A stretch of DNA of 64,000 bases, from assembly GCA_022787085.1 (NCBI GenBank), contig JALFVE010000049.1:55037-119036 (forward strand). The letters run 5' to 3'. Below, piece by piece: positions 1 to 9,856 of the stretch; position 1 is the stretch's first letter; each line of letters begins with the position of its first letter. The notes below the pieces were generated by a model. That model saw only the letters and a program-made list of their open reading frames with translations. It made no database searches and was not told the origin of the DNA. The stretch comes from Oscillospiraceae bacterium (GTDB lineage Bacteria > Bacillota > Clostridia > Oscillospirales > Ruminococcaceae). The translations under genes were made by a program, and so were the position numbers.

Positions 1-156
1 TACGATGTTGACCTTCTCTCGGGAAGATATGCTGTTGACGCTAAGTCTATCATGGGTATTTTCAGCCTTGATCTCTCCAAGCCCATCGCTCTTGAGGCTC
101 ACACTGATGACGCTGCAGAGTTCTTTGAGAACATCAAGCAGTACATTGTTGAATAA
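1..156 (+). CDS. HPr-family phosphocarrier-like protein, C-terminal part (5' truncated by window)
   Basis: Open frame from base 1, reads YDVDLLSGRYAVDAKSIMGIFSLDLSKPIALEAHTDDAAEFFENIKQYIVE*; AKSIMGIxSL is the HPr-like motif. Confidence 0.75.
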   Translation, partial: YDVDLLSGRYAVDAKSIMGIFSLDLSKPIALEAHTDDAAEFFENIKQYIVE

Positions 157-268
157 TTTTTGATTCTTGCAATCGGGCGGCTGCTTCGTTTTATCGGGGC
201 AGCCGTTTTCATTTCACCCTGTTTGTCCTATTTCAGTGCGTGCCGTCATAGAATATAAGGGTGATGAT

Positions 269-1411
269 ATGAAGCTGATAAAACGATTTGCCGCAATTAT
301 TCTGTCTGCTGCGCTGATGATTTCCTTTGCCGCAGGCACATCGGCGGGCGAGGAGAAATATGCCGAAAGCTATGTCCTGATGGAGCCTGTCACAAAAACG
401 GTGATCTGCGAGAAAAAAGGCAGAGCAAAAGTCAGAATGGGCTCTCTCAATAAGCTGATGACCGTATTATTGGCGGCGGAGGCTGTGGAAAGGGGAGAGC
501 TTTCCTTTGATACAGTTCTCACCACAAGCGAGAATGCCAATTCAAAGCAGGGTGCGCAGATATGGCTGATGCCGGGGGAGAAAACCACGATGCTTGAGCT
601 TCTCAAGGGTGTGATAATCGGCAACGCCAATGACGCCGCCTGCGTAATTGCCGAAAAAATCGGAGGAACCGAGGAAAAATTCGCCGAGCTGATGAATGCC
701 CGTGCAAAGGAGCTTGGGATGAACGATACCCTTTTTACCGAATGTACGGGCTATTATGACGATGAGAACCAATATACCACCGCATATGACGCCGCACTGC
801 TTCTATGTGAGCTTTCGGAGCATGAGGAGCTTACGGAAATATTTACCACCCGTCTTGAGGATATCAAGGAGGGAAAGGTCCAGCTTGTGACCTCAAATCC
901 AATGGGACATCATTATAAAGGCTCTGTGGGCTTCAAATGCGGAACGGGACCCTCCTCGGGATATTTCGCCGCAGAGGGCGCCTGCCGTGACGGGATATCC
1001 TTTGTCTGTGCAGTGATGGACTGCAAGGACGAGGACAGGGCGCTGGGGCTTGCAAAGGAGCTGCTTGACATGGGCTTTGGCAGTTATACAGTCGTATCCC
1101 TTGAGATACCCGAGGAACTGCCCGACCGTATACGCGTTAAAAACGGCAGATCGCCCGAGCTTCGGATATCAGCGGGACAGACGGGCTGCGCTGTGGTGGG
1201 TAAGGGCAGCGGAGGGAATATCACCTCCCGGATTATTCTCCCGTCTTATGTGTATGCTCCCGTTAAAAGGGGAGACAAGGTGGGGGAGCTTCGGTATTAT
1301 CTGGGAGACCGTCTTCTGAAGGAAACAGAGCTTCGGGCTGCGGAGGATATCGAGGAAAAAAACACTTTTAATGTATTGTCTGATATGCTGAAATATTTGA
1401 TTTGTTTTTAG
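269..1411 (+). CDS. D-alanyl-D-alanine carboxypeptidase family protein (PBP5/DacF-like), possibly degenerate active site
   Basis: ATG at 269 followed by signal peptide; SLNK motif, ENANSKQGAQIWLMPGE, LLKGVIIGNANDAA, C-terminal beta domain; ORF track start (167) is probably too early. Confidence 0.85.
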   Translation: MKLIKRFAAIILSAALMISFAAGTSAGEEKYAESYVLMEPVTKTVICEKKGRAKVRMGSLNKLMTVLLAAEAVERGELSFDTVLTTSENANSKQGAQIWLMPGEKTTMLELLKGVIIGNANDAACVIAEKIGGTEEKFAELMNARAKELGMNDTLFTECTGYYDDENQYTTAYDAALLLCELSEHEELTEIFTTRLEDIKEGKVQLVTSNPMGHHYKGSVGFKCGTGPSSGYFAAEGACRDGISFVCAVMDCKDEDRALGLAKELLDMGFGSYTVVSLEIPEELPDRIRVKNGRSPELRISAGQTGCAVVGKGSGGNITSRIILPSYVYAPVKRGDKVGELRYYLGDRLLKETELRAAEDIEEKNTFNVLSDMLKYLICF

Positions 1412-1552
1412 TTAAAACAACTAATTTTTCGATTATCGAGTTAATGTTGCCAAAAAATCTTGCAAATTTCCCGAAAATATAGTAATATAATATTGTGTAT
1501 GGATTGATTGTCACATTTGGAGAGAAATGTGAAGATTTAGGAGGATAAAAAA

Positions 1553-2893
1553 ATGGCACCTTTACATCTTAATTCAAAATATCTTGAGAGCTTTATCGCT
1601 CCTCATGAGATGGAGGCTGTTAAAGCGCAGGCTGAGCTTGCCGCAAAGACCTTAGAGGAAAGAACAGGCGCAGGAAACGATTTTCTGGGCTGGGTCGATC
1701 TTCCCGTTGATTACGATAAGGATGAATTTGCAAGGATAAAGGCAGCTGCCGCAAAGATCCGCTCCAATTCCGATATTCTCATCGTTATCGGCATCGGAGG
1801 CTCGTATCTTGGCGCAAGAGCCGCTATCGAGCTTATGAAGTCCCCGCTTTACAATAACCTTAAAAAGGATACACCCGATATTTACTATGTGGGCAACAAC
1901 ATTTCTCCCACATATCTTAATGAGATAGTATCTCTCTGCGAGGGAAAGGATTTCTCAGTAAACGTTATTTCCAAGTCGGGAACTACCACCGAGCCTGCTC
2001 TTGCATTCAGAGTGTTCAGAGCTCTTGTTGAGAAGAAGTACGGCAAGGAGGGCGCTAAGGAGAGGATCTTCGCTACCACCGACAAGGCAAGAGGAACTCT
2101 CAAGGAGCTTTCCGACAAGGAGGGCTATGAGACCTTCGTTATTGCCGATGACGTGGGAGGAAGATATTCAGTTCTCACAGCAGTAGGACTTCTTCCCATC
2201 GCCGTTGCAGGCTGCGATATTGATGCTGTAATGGCAGGCGCAGCTCAGGCAAGAGAAGACTTGGGGGCTGACTTTGACAGCAATGACTGCTATAAGTATG
2301 CCGCAATCAGAAATATCCTTTACAGAAAGGGCAAATCTGTTGAGATACTTGAGGCTTATGACCCCTCCTTCGCAATGATGGCAGAATGGTTCAAGCAGCT
2401 CTTCGGAGAGAGCGAGGGCAAGGACAACAGAGGTATTTATCCCTCTTCCTGCATATTCTCCACAGACCTCCACTCCATGGGTCAGTTCATTCAGGACGGC
2501 TCAAGAGTAATGTTCGAGACTGTCGTTGATATCAAGAAGCCCAAGCAGGACTTCTTCCTTGAGGACGACGCTCAGAACCTTGACGGTCTGAACTTCCTCA
2601 CAAATCAGAATATGTCCGTTGTAAACAGATGCGCTTTTGAGGGTACTATTCTTGCGCACACCGAGGGCGGCGTTCCCAATATCGTTCTCGAGCTTGAGGA
2701 TACCACCGAAAAGAGCTTCGGCTATATGGTTTACTTCTTTGAAAAGGCTTGCGCCGTAAGCGGCTATATGCTGGGAATCAATCCCTTCAATCAGCCGGGC
2801 GTTGAGAGCTACAAGAAAAATATGTTCGCTCTCCTCGGCAAGCCCGGCTATGAGGATCAGAAATCCGCTCTTGAGGCAAAGCTCGGCAGATAA
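1553..2893 (+). CDS. pgi: Glucose-6-phosphate isomerase
   Basis: [43 protein letters not shown] motifs; aggagg RBS. Confidence 0.95.
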   Translation: MAPLHLNSKYLESFIAPHEMEAVKAQAELAAKTLEERTGAGNDFLGWVDLPVDYDKDEFARIKAAAAKIRSNSDILIVIGIGGSYLGARAAIELMKSPLYNNLKKDTPDIYYVGNNISPTYLNEIVSLCEGKDFSVNVISKSGTTTEPALAFRVFRALVEKKYGKEGAKERIFATTDKARGTLKELSDKEGYETFVIADDVGGRYSVLTAVGLLPIAVAGCDIDAVMAGAAQAREDLGADFDSNDCYKYAAIRNILYRKGKSVEILEAYDPSFAMMAEWFKQLFGESEGKDNRGIYPSSCIFSTDLHSMGQFIQDGSRVMFETVVDIKKPKQDFFLEDDAQNLDGLNFLTNQNMSVVNRCAFEGTILAHTEGGVPNIVLELEDTTEKSFGYMVYFFEKACAVSGYMLGINPFNQPGVESYKKNMFALLGKPGYEDQKSALEAKLGR

Positions 2894-3046
2894 AAACGGC
2901 TTCTACCCTTTATGGGTGATGATAAAAGGAGCCTGTCAGTCATGGCGGAATTATCCGTCGGCTCATTCGGCAGCACAGCGGCGCCGTATGAGATCCGCTG
3001 CGGGACTCCTGAAAAATACATTTCCCCCGCTGAGAATGGAGTTATT

Positions 3047-3457
3047 ATGGTAAAGATTATTACAGGTAATAAGGGCTCAGGTAAGACTAAGATCCTCATT
3101 GACATGATCAATGCCGCTTCCCAGAACACCGATGGCTACGTTGTCTGCATTGATAAGAGCGACAAGCTCAGATACGATATCGGTCACAGCGTAAGAATCG
3201 TTGATACCGATGTTTATAGAATCTATTCTTTTGAAGCATTCTTCGGTCTTGTTGCAGGTCTTGTTGCAGGAAACTACGATATCAAGGATATCTTCGTAGA
3301 TTCTATCCTCAAGGTTGGCGGAGCTGATTTCGAGGCACTGGGCGCACTTTTTGCAAAGATCGACAAGCTCACAGGCGACGATGTAAATGTAGTATTCACC
3401 GTTTCCGCCGATAAGGCTGATCTTCCCGAGAGCGTTACAAAGTACGCTGTCAAGTAA
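3047..3457 (+). CDS. Small P-loop ATP-binding protein
   Basis: Start ATG 3047; N-terminal Walker A GNKGSGKT, Walker B-like DIKDIFVDSI; 136 aa. Confidence 0.6.
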   Translation: MVKIITGNKGSGKTKILIDMINAASQNTDGYVVCIDKSDKLRYDIGHSVRIVDTDVYRIYSFEAFFGLVAGLVAGNYDIKDIFVDSILKVGGADFEALGALFAKIDKLTGDDVNVVFTVSADKADLPESVTKYAVK

Positions 3458-3484
3458 AAAATTATAAAAATTTTTCGCAGGCTA

Positions 3485-3513
3485 TTGACATATTAAAATG
3501 TGTGTGATATAAT
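3485..3513 (+). promoter_or_regulatory. Sigma-A type promoter for the yceD-rpmF unit
   Basis: TTGACA (3485-3490), 17-nt spacer, TATAAT (3508-3513). Confidence 0.8.
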
Positions 3514-3543
3514 ATAGCTTGTGTGTTGGTGCAGGAGCGTATT

Positions 3544-3987
3544 ATGGTTATAGGCTTAAAGCAGCTTTACGAGATCACTGGGGAAAGATTTGACATATGT
3601 TCGGAAATTTCTCCCGAAAGGCTGAAAGAAATACATGGTTATAGCTTTATCGGTCCTGTTAGTCTGAAGGGCGTTATTCAGAACCGTGCGGGGGTTGTTT
3701 CCCTTGATTACAGCACGGAGTTGACGATTTCCGCCGAATGTGACAGATGTCTCTGCGGGTTTGAACGGAGCTATTCATTTGATTTCGAGCATATTCTTGT
3801 CAGGAGCCTGAACGGCGATAATGATGAATATGTGGTGACTGAAAATGATAAGCTCGATCTGGACGAGCTTGCTGTGAATGATATTCTGCTGCAGATGCCG
3901 ACAAAGCTGCTCTGCAAGGAGGATTGCAAGGGATTGTGTCCGAAATGCGGTGCGGATCTAAACATTTCCGACTGTGACTGTGAATAA
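3544..3987 (+). CDS. YceD/DUF177 family protein
   Basis: Upstream of rpmF; CxxC pairs CDRCLCGF and CKGLCPKCGADLN; start ATG 3544 with aggag RBS preferred over GTG 3523. Confidence 0.85.
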   Translation: MVIGLKQLYEITGERFDICSEISPERLKEIHGYSFIGPVSLKGVIQNRAGVVSLDYSTELTISAECDRCLCGFERSYSFDFEHILVRSLNGDNDEYVVTENDKLDLDELAVNDILLQMPTKLLCKEDCKGLCPKCGADLNISDCDCE

Positions 3988-4087
3988 CAGAAATGCTTGT
4001 TTTGCATTAAACATATTCGCAAAGAATGTTTATCAAATCAAGCTGTCAGGAATTTGATTATCTTAAATGATAAGGAGGTGCTGGATA

Positions 4088-4270
4088 ATGGCAGTACCAA
4101 AGAGAAAGGTTTCCAAGGCAAGACGTGATAAGAGACGTTCCGCTGTTTGGAAGCTGGACACCCCCGCTTTTTCAAGATGCTCACACTGCGGCGAGCTTAC
4201 CGCTCCTCACAAGGTTTGCAAGAACTGCGGATATTACAAGGGCGTTGAGGTAATTAAGAAGGAAGCGTAA
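4088..4270 (+). CDS. rpmF: 50S ribosomal protein L32
   Basis: MAVPKRKVSKARRDKRRS...CSHCGE..PHKVCKNCGYYKG. Confidence 0.96.
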   Translation: MAVPKRKVSKARRDKRRSAVWKLDTPAFSRCSHCGELTAPHKVCKNCGYYKGVEVIKKEA

Positions 4271-4282
4271 TTTAGTTTCCTC

Positions 4283-4319
4283 AAAAAGCAGAGCAGGAGC
4301 GATCCTTCTCTGCTTTTTT
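4283..4319 (+). terminator. Intrinsic terminator after rpmF
   Basis: aaaaagcagag ... ctctgctttttt hairpin followed by T-run. Confidence 0.8.
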
Positions 4320-4345
4320 CTTAAAAAGAAAATTGCGGAGGTATT

Positions 4346-5641
4346 ATGTCTGCTGAAATTACGGGCGTTGCTGCCAAATCACCCGCTGCCCGCCACGGGA
4401 TAAAAACGGGGGATATCCTTGTATCAATAAACGGTCATAGGATATCCGATGTGCTTGATTATATGTATTATTCCTCAGAAAATACCGTCACATTGCTTCT
4501 TGAGCGAGAAAAAAAGCATCTTATGCTAAAAATCCGCAAGAGTGAGTATGATGATCTTGGTCTGGAATTTAACACCTTTCTCATGGATAAAAAGCAGAGC
4601 TGCTGCAATAAATGCGTATTCTGCTTTATCGACCAGATGCCCGAGGGAATGAGGAAGACCTTATATTTCAAGGACGACGATGCCCGCCTGTCATTTTTGC
4701 AGGGAAATTATGTCACTCTTACCAATCTGAAGCAGGAGGACATTGACCGAATTATCGAAATGAAGCTGAATATCAACATTTCGGTGCATACTACCAATCC
4801 CGAGCTTCGCTGCAAAATGATGAACAACCGCTTTGCGGGGGAGAAGATAAATTATTTAAGACAGCTTGCAGATGCAGGTATTTCCATGAATTGCCAGATA
4901 GTGCTCTGTCCCGGTCTTAATGACGGAGACGAGCTTCGGAGGACTCTTACCGATCTGGGGAATTTAATGCCCAATATCAGCAGCGTTGCAATTGTTCCTG
5001 TGGGACTTACCAAATTCAGAGAGGGGCTTTACCCCCTTACGATGTTCGACAAGGAAGGCGCAGGACAGGCTATTGACATAATCGAGAGCTTTCAGAAGGA
5101 ATTTCTGGAAAAATACGGTACACGCCTTGTATTTCCCTCGGACGAGTTTTATCTCAAGGCAGAGAGACCGCTTCCCGATGCCGAATTTTACGAGGAATAT
5201 CCTCAGTATGAAAACGGCGTCGGAATGATGCGTTCCCTTTATGATGAATTTTTTGAGGCTCTTGAGGCTGCGGAATGTGAAAAAATAAACAGGGATATTT
5301 CCATTGCCACAGGCGCAGCAGCCTTTGACATGATCTCGGAGCTTGCCCTTGCCGCCGAGAAAAAATTCGGCATACGGTGCAGGGTATATAAAATAATAAA
5401 TCACTTTTTCGGAGAAACAATAACCGTAACAGGGCTGTTAACAGCGGGAGATATCATTTCACAGCTTAAAGATAAGGAGCTGGGAACAGAGCTTCTGCTG
5501 TCAAAATCAATGATAATCCATGACGGGGATTTGTTTCTTGACGATTATACAATTTCAGATGCGGAAAAAATGCTTGGCGTTAAGCTCAGATTTGCGGAAA
5601 ATGACGGCAGTTCGCTGCTTGACGCCATTCTTGGAAGATAG
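4346..5641 (+). CDS. DUF512/PDZ-domain radical SAM-like protein
   Basis: N-terminal PDZ-like (GIKTGDILVSINGHRI) plus CCNKCVFCFIDQMPEGMRKTLYFKDDDARLSFLQGNYVTLTNL, diagnostic of the DUF512 family. Confidence 0.88.
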   Translation: MSAEITGVAAKSPAARHGIKTGDILVSINGHRISDVLDYMYYSSENTVTLLLEREKKHLMLKIRKSEYDDLGLEFNTFLMDKKQSCCNKCVFCFIDQMPEGMRKTLYFKDDDARLSFLQGNYVTLTNLKQEDIDRIIEMKLNINISVHTTNPELRCKMMNNRFAGEKINYLRQLADAGISMNCQIVLCPGLNDGDELRRTLTDLGNLMPNISSVAIVPVGLTKFREGLYPLTMFDKEGAGQAIDIIESFQKEFLEKYGTRLVFPSDEFYLKAERPLPDAEFYEEYPQYENGVGMMRSLYDEFFEALEAAECEKINRDISIATGAAAFDMISELALAAEKKFGIRCRVYKIINHFFGETITVTGLLTAGDIISQLKDKELGTELLLSKSMIIHDGDLFLDDYTISDAEKMLGVKLRFAENDGSSLLDAILGR

Positions 5642-5685
5642 ATATTTTCTTATTTTGGAAGGATATAGGAAAGGAAGGTAATAAA

Positions 5686-7014
5686 ATGCTGCCTATTCTT
5701 GCAATAGTGGGTCGTCCCAATGTGGGAAAATCCACTCTTTTCAATAAGCTCACAGGCAAGCGCCTGTCCATTGTGGAGGACACTCCCGGAGTGACCCGAG
5801 ACCGCATTTATTCAAAGTGCGAGTGGCGAAACAGGGAATTTATGATAGTTGATACGGGCGGAATCGAGCCTGCCAGCGACGATATTATCCTTGCCCAGAT
5901 GAGACGACAGGCGCAGGTCGCCATTGAAAAAGCGGATGTTATCGTGTTTCTCACCGATATCCGCTGCGGAGTGACCGCAGATGATTTCGAGGTGGCTTCC
6001 ATGCTCCAGAAAAGCGGAAAGCCCGTTATTCTGGCTGTAAACAAATGCGATAGTATCGGCGATCCTCCTCCCGAGTTTTATGAATTTTACAATCTTGGCA
6101 TGGGCGATCCCATCGCAGTATCCGCACAGCACGGACATGGCTCGGGAGACCTTCTTGATGAAGTTTTCAAGCATTTTCCCGATGACGAGACGGATGAGTA
6201 TAATGATGAATATATCAAGGTCGCAGTTATCGGCAAGCCCAATGTGGGTAAATCCTCGCTTATCAACAGGATAGCAGGGGAGGAGCGTGTTATCGTTTCT
6301 GACATTGCAGGAACCACCCGTGACGCAACCGATACTATAATTGAAAATGAAAACGGAAAATATGTGTTTATTGATACCGCAGGGATAAGAAGAAAATCCA
6401 AAGTTACCGAGAAGATCGAGCATTACAGCGTTCTCAGAGCATATATGGCTGTGGACCGCTCTGATGTCTGCATTATCGTTATCGACGCTCTTGTTGGCTT
6501 TACCGATCAGGATTCCAAGGTTGCTGGCTATGCCCATGAGCAGGGCAAGGCGTGCATCGTTGCCGTAAATAAGTGGGACGCCGTTGAAAAGGACTCCAAC
6601 ACCATGGACGAATTTACCAATGAGCTGAAGGAAAAATTCAGCTTCATGTCCTATGTGCCATTTATTTTCATCTCTGCAAAAACAGGTCAGCGAATCGACA
6701 AGCTTTTCCCCCTGATCAACAGCGTAAATTCCCAGAACAGCATGAGAATTACCACAGGAATGCTCAATGATGTGCTTTCCTACGCCACCACAAGAGTCCA
6801 GCCTCCCTCCGACAAGGGCAGGAGACTGAAAATATATTACATGACTCAGGCATCCACAAAGCCGCCCACGTTTGTAGTATTTGTTAACCGTGCAGACCTG
6901 TTCCATTTCTCCTATCAGAGATATATCGAAAATCAGATCCGTCAGACCTTCGGACTTACGGGCACACCCGTCCGCTTTGTTATCAGGGAACGTGATAACA
7001 GCGATACAAAATAA
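5686..7014 (+). CDS. der: Ribosome biogenesis GTPase Der (EngA)
   Basis: Two G domains: GRPNVGKSTLFNKL and GKPNVGKSSLINRI; C-terminal KH-like domain. Confidence 0.97.
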   Translation: MLPILAIVGRPNVGKSTLFNKLTGKRLSIVEDTPGVTRDRIYSKCEWRNREFMIVDTGGIEPASDDIILAQMRRQAQVAIEKADVIVFLTDIRCGVTADDFEVASMLQKSGKPVILAVNKCDSIGDPPPEFYEFYNLGMGDPIAVSAQHGHGSGDLLDEVFKHFPDDETDEYNDEYIKVAVIGKPNVGKSSLINRIAGEERVIVSDIAGTTRDATDTIIENENGKYVFIDTAGIRRKSKVTEKIEHYSVLRAYMAVDRSDVCIIVIDALVGFTDQDSKVAGYAHEQGKACIVAVNKWDAVEKDSNTMDEFTNELKEKFSFMSYVPFIFISAKTGQRIDKLFPLINSVNSQNSMRITTGMLNDVLSYATTRVQPPSDKGRRLKIYYMTQASTKPPTFVVFVNRADLFHFSYQRYIENQIRQTFGLTGTPVRFVIRERDNSDTK

Positions 7015-7073
7015 CACCGTCGGGGTATTTTATTTCTCCGTTTATAACATGAAAACAAGAGGTTGATAAATAA

Positions 7074-7781
7074 ATGTTGATTCTCACATTGCTGATAACA
7101 GCGGTCATTTCTTATCTTCTCGGAAGCTGCAACAGCGCCATAATAACCGTTAAGCTATTAAAGCATGAGGATATCAGAGAGCATGGAAGCAAAAATGCAG
7201 GGCTCACAAACACCCTGCGGTGCTACGGCAAGCTTCCCGCACTGATAACCCTGATCGGCGACCTTGCCAAGGGCGTGATCGCTGCATTTGTATCCATATA
7301 TATAGCAAAGCTGCTTCTGGGGGCAGATTTTGAGAGCGTTTATTTCATTGACAGACGTGCGATCGGCTACATATCGGGACTCTGCTCGATTCTCGGACAT
7401 ATTTTTCCGCTTTATTACGGCTTCAAGGGCGGCAAGGGAGTACTGGTTTCCTGCTCCATTCTGCTGGTAATAGACCCTGTAACCTTCTGTATCGTAATAC
7501 CGTTTTTCGCATTGGTCGTAGCGATTTCAAGGTATGTTTCCTTAGGCTCCATACTTGCGGCGGCTGTTTATCCCATAATCACATTCTTTGTTCATTATTT
7601 CATCTATGACGTGGGAGTGTCAAGGTCACTGCTCCATACGGGACTTGTTCTTTGCACAAGCATACTTCTGATATATATGCACCGCTCCAACATTCAGCGC
7701 CTTAAAAACGGCACCGAAAATAAATTCGGCAGCAAGAAAAAGGATAACGGCGTAATGAACGATTCTGACGAAGTGAAATAA
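7074..7781 (+). CDS. plsY: Acyl-phosphate:glycerol-3-phosphate acyltransferase PlsY
   Basis: SYLLGSCNSAIITVKLL, HGSKNAGLTNTLR, FPLYYGFKGGKG motifs; adjacent to gpsA. Confidence 0.93.
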   Translation: MLILTLLITAVISYLLGSCNSAIITVKLLKHEDIREHGSKNAGLTNTLRCYGKLPALITLIGDLAKGVIAAFVSIYIAKLLLGADFESVYFIDRRAIGYISGLCSILGHIFPLYYGFKGGKGVLVSCSILLVIDPVTFCIVIPFFALVVAISRYVSLGSILAAAVYPIITFFVHYFIYDVGVSRSLLHTGLVLCTSILLIYMHRSNIQRLKNGTENKFGSKKKDNGVMNDSDEVK

Positions 7782-7794
7782 AGGAGGATACAAC

Positions 7795-8808
7795 ATGGAT
7801 AAGTCAAATATACTCGTACTTGGCTCGGGCGGCTTCGGACTCAGCCTTGCGGTAATGCTGAACGGAATGGGACATGATGTTACCGTATGGTCAAAATTCC
7901 GCTCCGAGCTTGACGATATCAGGCGGGACGGCGAAAACAAGGCAAAGCTTCCCGGCGTAAAAATAAGCGAAAAGATAAGGCTCACCGACGATATTTCAGA
8001 GGCAACGGGCAAGGATCTGGTAATTTTCGGGATACCCGTTAATTTCGTAAGATCGGTTGCAGGGGAGGTCGCTCCCTATATTGATGAAAAGACCGTTCTT
8101 GTCAATACGGGAAAGGGACTTGAGGGCGGCTCTCTGAAATTCATCAGTCAGGTTATTTTTGAGGAAACGGGCAAAAAAATCGTAGTTCTCACAGGACCCT
8201 CCCACGCCGAGGAGGTAGCTATCGGAATGCCTACAACCGTTATTGCTGCATCCGAAATTCCCGAGCAGGCTGAATATGTTCAGAGCGTCATGTCAAACAG
8301 CACACTCAGGATTTACAATAACGATGATGTGATCGGCTGTGAGATAGGCGGCGCAATGAAGAATATCATCGCTTTGTGCGCAGGAATATGCGATGGCATG
8401 GGCTTCGGCGACAATACCAAGGCAGCTCTTATGACCCGCGGAATATGGGAGATATCCCGTTTGGGAATGGCTCTGGGCGGCAAGCAGGAAACCTTTGCGG
8501 GACTGTCGGGAATCGGTGATCTTATTGTGACCTGCACAAGTATGCACAGCCGCAACAGGCGTGCGGGAATACTTATCGGTCAGGGCGTTGACCCCGACGA
8601 AGCAGTAAAGCAGGTTGGAACCGTCGAGGGCTATTTCTGTACCAAGGCTGCCTATGAGCTGTCGAGAAAATGCGGAATATGCCTGCCCATCACCGAAAAG
8701 TGCTATAACGTGCTTTATAACGGCGCAAATCCCAGAGACGCTATCCGTGAGCTTATGGGAAGACCAAAGCGCCATGAGAGCGAGATATGCCTTTATGATT
8801 TAAAGTGA
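7795..8808 (+). CDS. gpsA: NAD(P)H-dependent glycerol-3-phosphate dehydrogenase
   Basis: VLGSGGFGLSLAVMLNGMGHDVTVW, TGPSHAEEVA, GLSGIGDLIVTCTS. Confidence 0.96.
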   Translation: MDKSNILVLGSGGFGLSLAVMLNGMGHDVTVWSKFRSELDDIRRDGENKAKLPGVKISEKIRLTDDISEATGKDLVIFGIPVNFVRSVAGEVAPYIDEKTVLVNTGKGLEGGSLKFISQVIFEETGKKIVVLTGPSHAEEVAIGMPTTVIAASEIPEQAEYVQSVMSNSTLRIYNNDDVIGCEIGGAMKNIIALCAGICDGMGFGDNTKAALMTRGIWEISRLGMALGGKQETFAGLSGIGDLIVTCTSMHSRNRRAGILIGQGVDPDEAVKQVGTVEGYFCTKAAYELSRKCGICLPITEKCYNVLYNGANPRDAIRELMGRPKRHESEICLYDLK

Positions 8809-8831
8809 GCTTCTTTATAAAATATTCTATG

Positions 8832-8863
8832 TCCTCTCCGAGTAATTCGGAGGGGATTTTTTT
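8832..8863 (+). terminator. Intrinsic terminator after gpsA
   Basis: tcctctccga-gtaat-tcggagggga stem then ttttttt. Confidence 0.85.
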
Positions 8864-8935
8864 ATCCTATCTTCAAGGCATATTTATCTGTTCAGCCGAA
8901 TAGAATGTACAAACAAAGGAAAGAAGGCAGTAAAA

Positions 8936-9853
8936 ATGACGGCAGTATCAGAAGTATTAAGATATTTCAGTCCCCGAGTCTCAAGGTCACTGTCGGGAGT
9001 GAGGGCTGAGGTCAGCGAGATAAGGCTGCGTGCGGGAGCGCCCCTCAGCATAACCCTCCCCGAAAAATATTCCTATGTAACGGAAAGCGGAGTGCTGACC
9101 GATTACGAATCTCAAGGGCTGAGGGTAACGATTGAAGATATCAGGCACTGCTTTGAAGCGGTCTGCAGATATTCGGTCCACAGCTGTCAGAATCAGATAA
9201 ACCGAGGCTTTGTGACCGTTGCGGGAGGCCATCGTGCAGGGCTGTGCGGAACGGCAGTCTATTCACCGTCGGGTGTGATCGAAAATGTGAAATACATAAA
9301 CGGCATAAATTTCCGGATAGCGGGGGAGGTCATAGGTGCAGCTGACAAAATAGCGGACAAGGTCATGGGAAACGGGCTTAAAAGCATACTCATATTCGGA
9401 GCGCCCTGCTCGGGAAAAACCACCGTATTAAGAGATCTGTGCCGCAGAGTGGGAGACAGCTATCCCGTTTCACTTGTGGACGAGCGTTTTGAGATAGCTT
9501 CTTCGAGCGGAGGAACGGCGAAAAATCGAGTGGGTGCAAATACCGATGTATTCAGCGGCTTTTCCAAAACGGACGGAATAAGCACAGCGGTTCGGGTAAT
9601 GTCCCCCCGAATGATAGTCTGCGACGAGATAGGATCCGAGGAGGATATCAAGGCACTGAAAAAGGCATGGATAAGCGGCGTAAAAATAGCAGCGTCAATG
9701 CATGGAGGAAGCATAAGGGAGCTGCTTTCGGGAAACGTCTATCCACTTATTGCCTGCGGAGCCTTTGACTATGCCGCATTTACGGAGGACAGGCAGATAA
9801 AACAGGTATTAAGCTCCGAGGAGCTTGTAAAACTGTATGAAAGGAGGGGATGA
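8936..9853 (+). CDS. spoIIIAA: Stage III sporulation protein AA (ATPase)
   Basis: Walker A GAPCSGKTTVLRDL, SLVDERFEIA; first gene of an eight-gene spoIIIA series. Confidence 0.94.
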   Translation: MTAVSEVLRYFSPRVSRSLSGVRAEVSEIRLRAGAPLSITLPEKYSYVTESGVLTDYESQGLRVTIEDIRHCFEAVCRYSVHSCQNQINRGFVTVAGGHRAGLCGTAVYSPSGVIENVKYINGINFRIAGEVIGAADKIADKVMGNGLKSILIFGAPCSGKTTVLRDLCRRVGDSYPVSLVDERFEIASSSGGTAKNRVGANTDVFSGFSKTDGISTAVRVMSPRMIVCDEIGSEEDIKALKKAWISGVKIAASMHGGSIRELLSGNVYPLIACGAFDYAAFTEDRQIKQVLSSEELVKLYERRG

Positions 9854-9856
9854 AGC

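Noticed and set aside
2802-3053. 83-aa plus-strand ORF overlapping pgi end
   Set aside because: Out-of-frame overlap with pgi C-terminus; no RBS and a low-complexity translation.
5812-7017. 401-aa minus-strand ORF opposite der
   Set aside because: Antisense shadow of a strongly conserved GTPase gene; no RBS or family motif; coding-strand codon bias opens this frame.
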